Assembly: GCA_964431035.1 (NCBI GenBank)
Contig: CAYSIF010000067.1
Coordinates: 1-6,742 of the forward strand
Reading direction: 5' to 3'
DNA: 6,742 nucleotides
Source of the DNA: Methanobrevibacter_A sp964431035
Lineage (GTDB): Archaea; Methanobacteriota; Methanobacteria; Methanobacteriales; Methanobacteriaceae
Shown here: positions 6,183 through 6,742 of the stretch, piece by piece
Layout of the letters: every line of letters begins with the position of its first letter
Position numbering within the stretch: the stretch's first letter is position 1
The notes under the pieces: model-generated
What the model was told of the DNA's origin: nothing
Database searches by the model: none
Seen by the model: only the letters and a program-made list of their open reading frames with translations
Translations under genes and position numbers: made by a program

Positions 6183-6491
6183 TTAACTTTTAAGTTCTAT
6201 TTCTATACTTACGTTATCAGGAACGTTTACTTTCATTACTTGTCTCATTGCTCTTTCATCAGCACCAATACCGACTAAACGTTTGTGTATACGTAATTCC
6301 CATTTTTCCCATGTTGCTTTTCCTTCTCCATCAGGACATTTACGGGTAGGTACTACTAATTTTTTGGTTGGTAATGGTATAGGGCCTGAGATGTCTACTC
6401 CAGTACGTTCTGCAATTTTTTTTAATTGGTCACATACTTGGTTAAGATTATTAGGATCGGTTCCTGTAAGCTTAATTCTTGCTTGACTCAT
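6183..6491 (-). CDS. rps10: 30S ribosomal protein S10, archaeal type (uS10)
   Basis: Component of the small ribosomal subunit head. From the ATG at 6491 the protein has 102 residues, the usual archaeal length. It begins MSQARIKLTGTDPNNLNQVC and contains the S10 signature region GPIPLPTKKLVVPTRKCPDG (about 36-55), followed by WEKWELRIHKRLVGI and a C-terminal VPDNVSIEIELKS. A longer reading from TTG at 6503 is rejected because it would overlap the strong GGAGG ribosome site (6501-6497), which sits 5 nt before the ATG. It lies downstream of tuf on the same strand, the usual archaeal tuf-rps10 order, with a 159-nt gap between them that holds a hairpin. Confidence 0.97.
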   Translation of the reverse strand: MSQARIKLTGTDPNNLNQVCDQLKKIAERTGVDISGPIPLPTKKLVVPTRKCPDGEGKATWEKWELRIHKRLVGIGADERAMRQVMKVNVPDNVSIEIELKS

Positions 6492-6496
6492 TTTTT

Positions 6497-6501
6497 CCTC
6501 C
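6497..6501 (-). promoter_or_regulatory. Shine-Dalgarno site that fixes the rps10 start
   Basis: GGAGG on the minus strand lies five A upstream of the ATG at 6491. The sequence ATTTTTTTGGAG containing it occurs again 19 nt upstream (6528-6517), so a second GGAG lies in the leader. Confidence 0.85.
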
Positions 6502-6557
6502 AAAAAAATAAAAAGGCTCCAAAAAAATCATGTAAAAATAATAAAGAATGTAATGAT

Positions 6558-6589
6558 CCCTCTCTAAAATATGTTTTTTTTAGAGAGGG
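6558..6589 (-). other. Strong stem-loop between tuf and rps10
   Basis: A perfect 12-bp stem (6558-6569 with 6578-6589, arms CCCTCTCTAAAA and TTTTAGAGAGGG) encloses an 8-nt loop. The six G/C pairs, three of them consecutive at the base, make it stand out in this AT-rich gap. On the minus transcript it lies about 60 nt after the tuf stop and about 65 nt before the rps10 start. No T-run follows immediately (the next bases are ATCATTACATTC), so it is not a classic intrinsic terminator. An RNA-processing or stability element, or an attenuator between the genes, is more likely. A TATA-like TTATAAAA (6605-6598) just upstream could give rps10 its own start. Confidence 0.7.
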
Positions 6590-6650
6590 TTGAATGTTTT
6601 TATAATGTTCTTTTTTATTTTTTGATTTTTACGTGTTTTTGTTAACTTAT

Positions 6651-6742
6651 TTATTTAGCTGGAGTTACAGCAATACAAACTCCTGCTGCTACGGTTTGAC
6701 CCATATCTCTGATAGCGAATCTTCCCATTTGTGGTATTTTCT
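6651..6742 (-). CDS. tuf: Translation elongation factor 1-alpha (EF-Tu), C-terminal 29 residues
   Basis: EF-1-alpha carries aminoacyl-tRNA to the ribosome as a GTPase. Only the end of beta-barrel domain 3 is visible. The translation reads KIPQMGRFAIRDMGQTVAAG and then VCIAVTPAK before a TAA stop. GRFAIRDMGQTVAAG is the conserved C-terminal signature of archaeal EF-1-alpha. The rest of the gene, including the GTP-binding domain, lies beyond the right edge. rps10 follows 159 nt downstream on the same strand. Confidence 0.95.
   Translation of the reverse strand, partial: KIPQMGRFAIRDMGQTVAAGVCIAVTPAK

Noticed and set aside
6283..6486. Plus-strand open frame of 67 residues
   Set aside because: It is antisense to rps10, which is unmistakable on the minus strand.
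6492..6503. TTG start giving S10 four extra residues
   Set aside because: It would lie on top of the GGAGG ribosome site of the ATG at 6491, and family members start with the MxQARIKL-like sequence.
1..6742. Mobile element, CRISPR, phage or defence system
   Set aside because: No transposase, integrase, spaced repeat array or nuclease-like frame was found. Every stretch is explained by core genes or short gaps.

Overview
This 6.7 kb window reads as ordinary chromosomal DNA of a very AT-rich methanogenic archaeon. The EF-1-alpha, archaeal-type S10 and UPF0146 proteins, the tRNA-Ser without an encoded CCA, TATA-like promoters, T-run terminators and GGTGAT/GGAGG ribosome sites all point to Euryarchaeota. 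The extreme A/T content and Lys/Asn/Ile-rich proteins fit Methanobacteriales; Methanosphaera is my best guess, judged by style rather than by a database match.

Layout. (1) Positions 1-3506, minus strand: carA then carB, the glutaminase and synthase subunits of carbamoyl phosphate synthetase. carB runs off the left edge with 768 codons visible. (2) 3507-3694: a divergent regulatory gap with a small inverted repeat. (3) 3695-4060, plus: an unrecognised 121-residue charged helical protein ending in an acidic -EEELPF tail. (4) 4080-4517, minus: a RimI/Ard1-type N-acetyltransferase, tail-to-tail with the previous gene. (5) 4643-5896, plus: a UPF0146 protein followed after 36 nt by cobK/cbiJ (precorrin-6A reductase), probably one transcript. 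(6) 5961-6044, minus: tRNA-Ser(UGA). (7) 6183-6742, minus: the translation cluster tuf (EF-1-alpha, last 29 codons) then rps10, with a strong 12-bp hairpin between them.

The genes serve basic metabolism: carbamoyl phosphate for pyrimidines and arginine, corrinoid synthesis (needed by methanogen methyltransferases), protein modification and translation. I see no mobile element, CRISPR array, phage gene or defence system. The less ordinary points are the SSB-like tail of the unknown protein, the methyltransferase-like signature of the UPF0146 protein upstream of cobK, two genes that look leaderless, a TTG start for carA, and structured gaps around rps10. No stretch over 300 bases lacks a gene.
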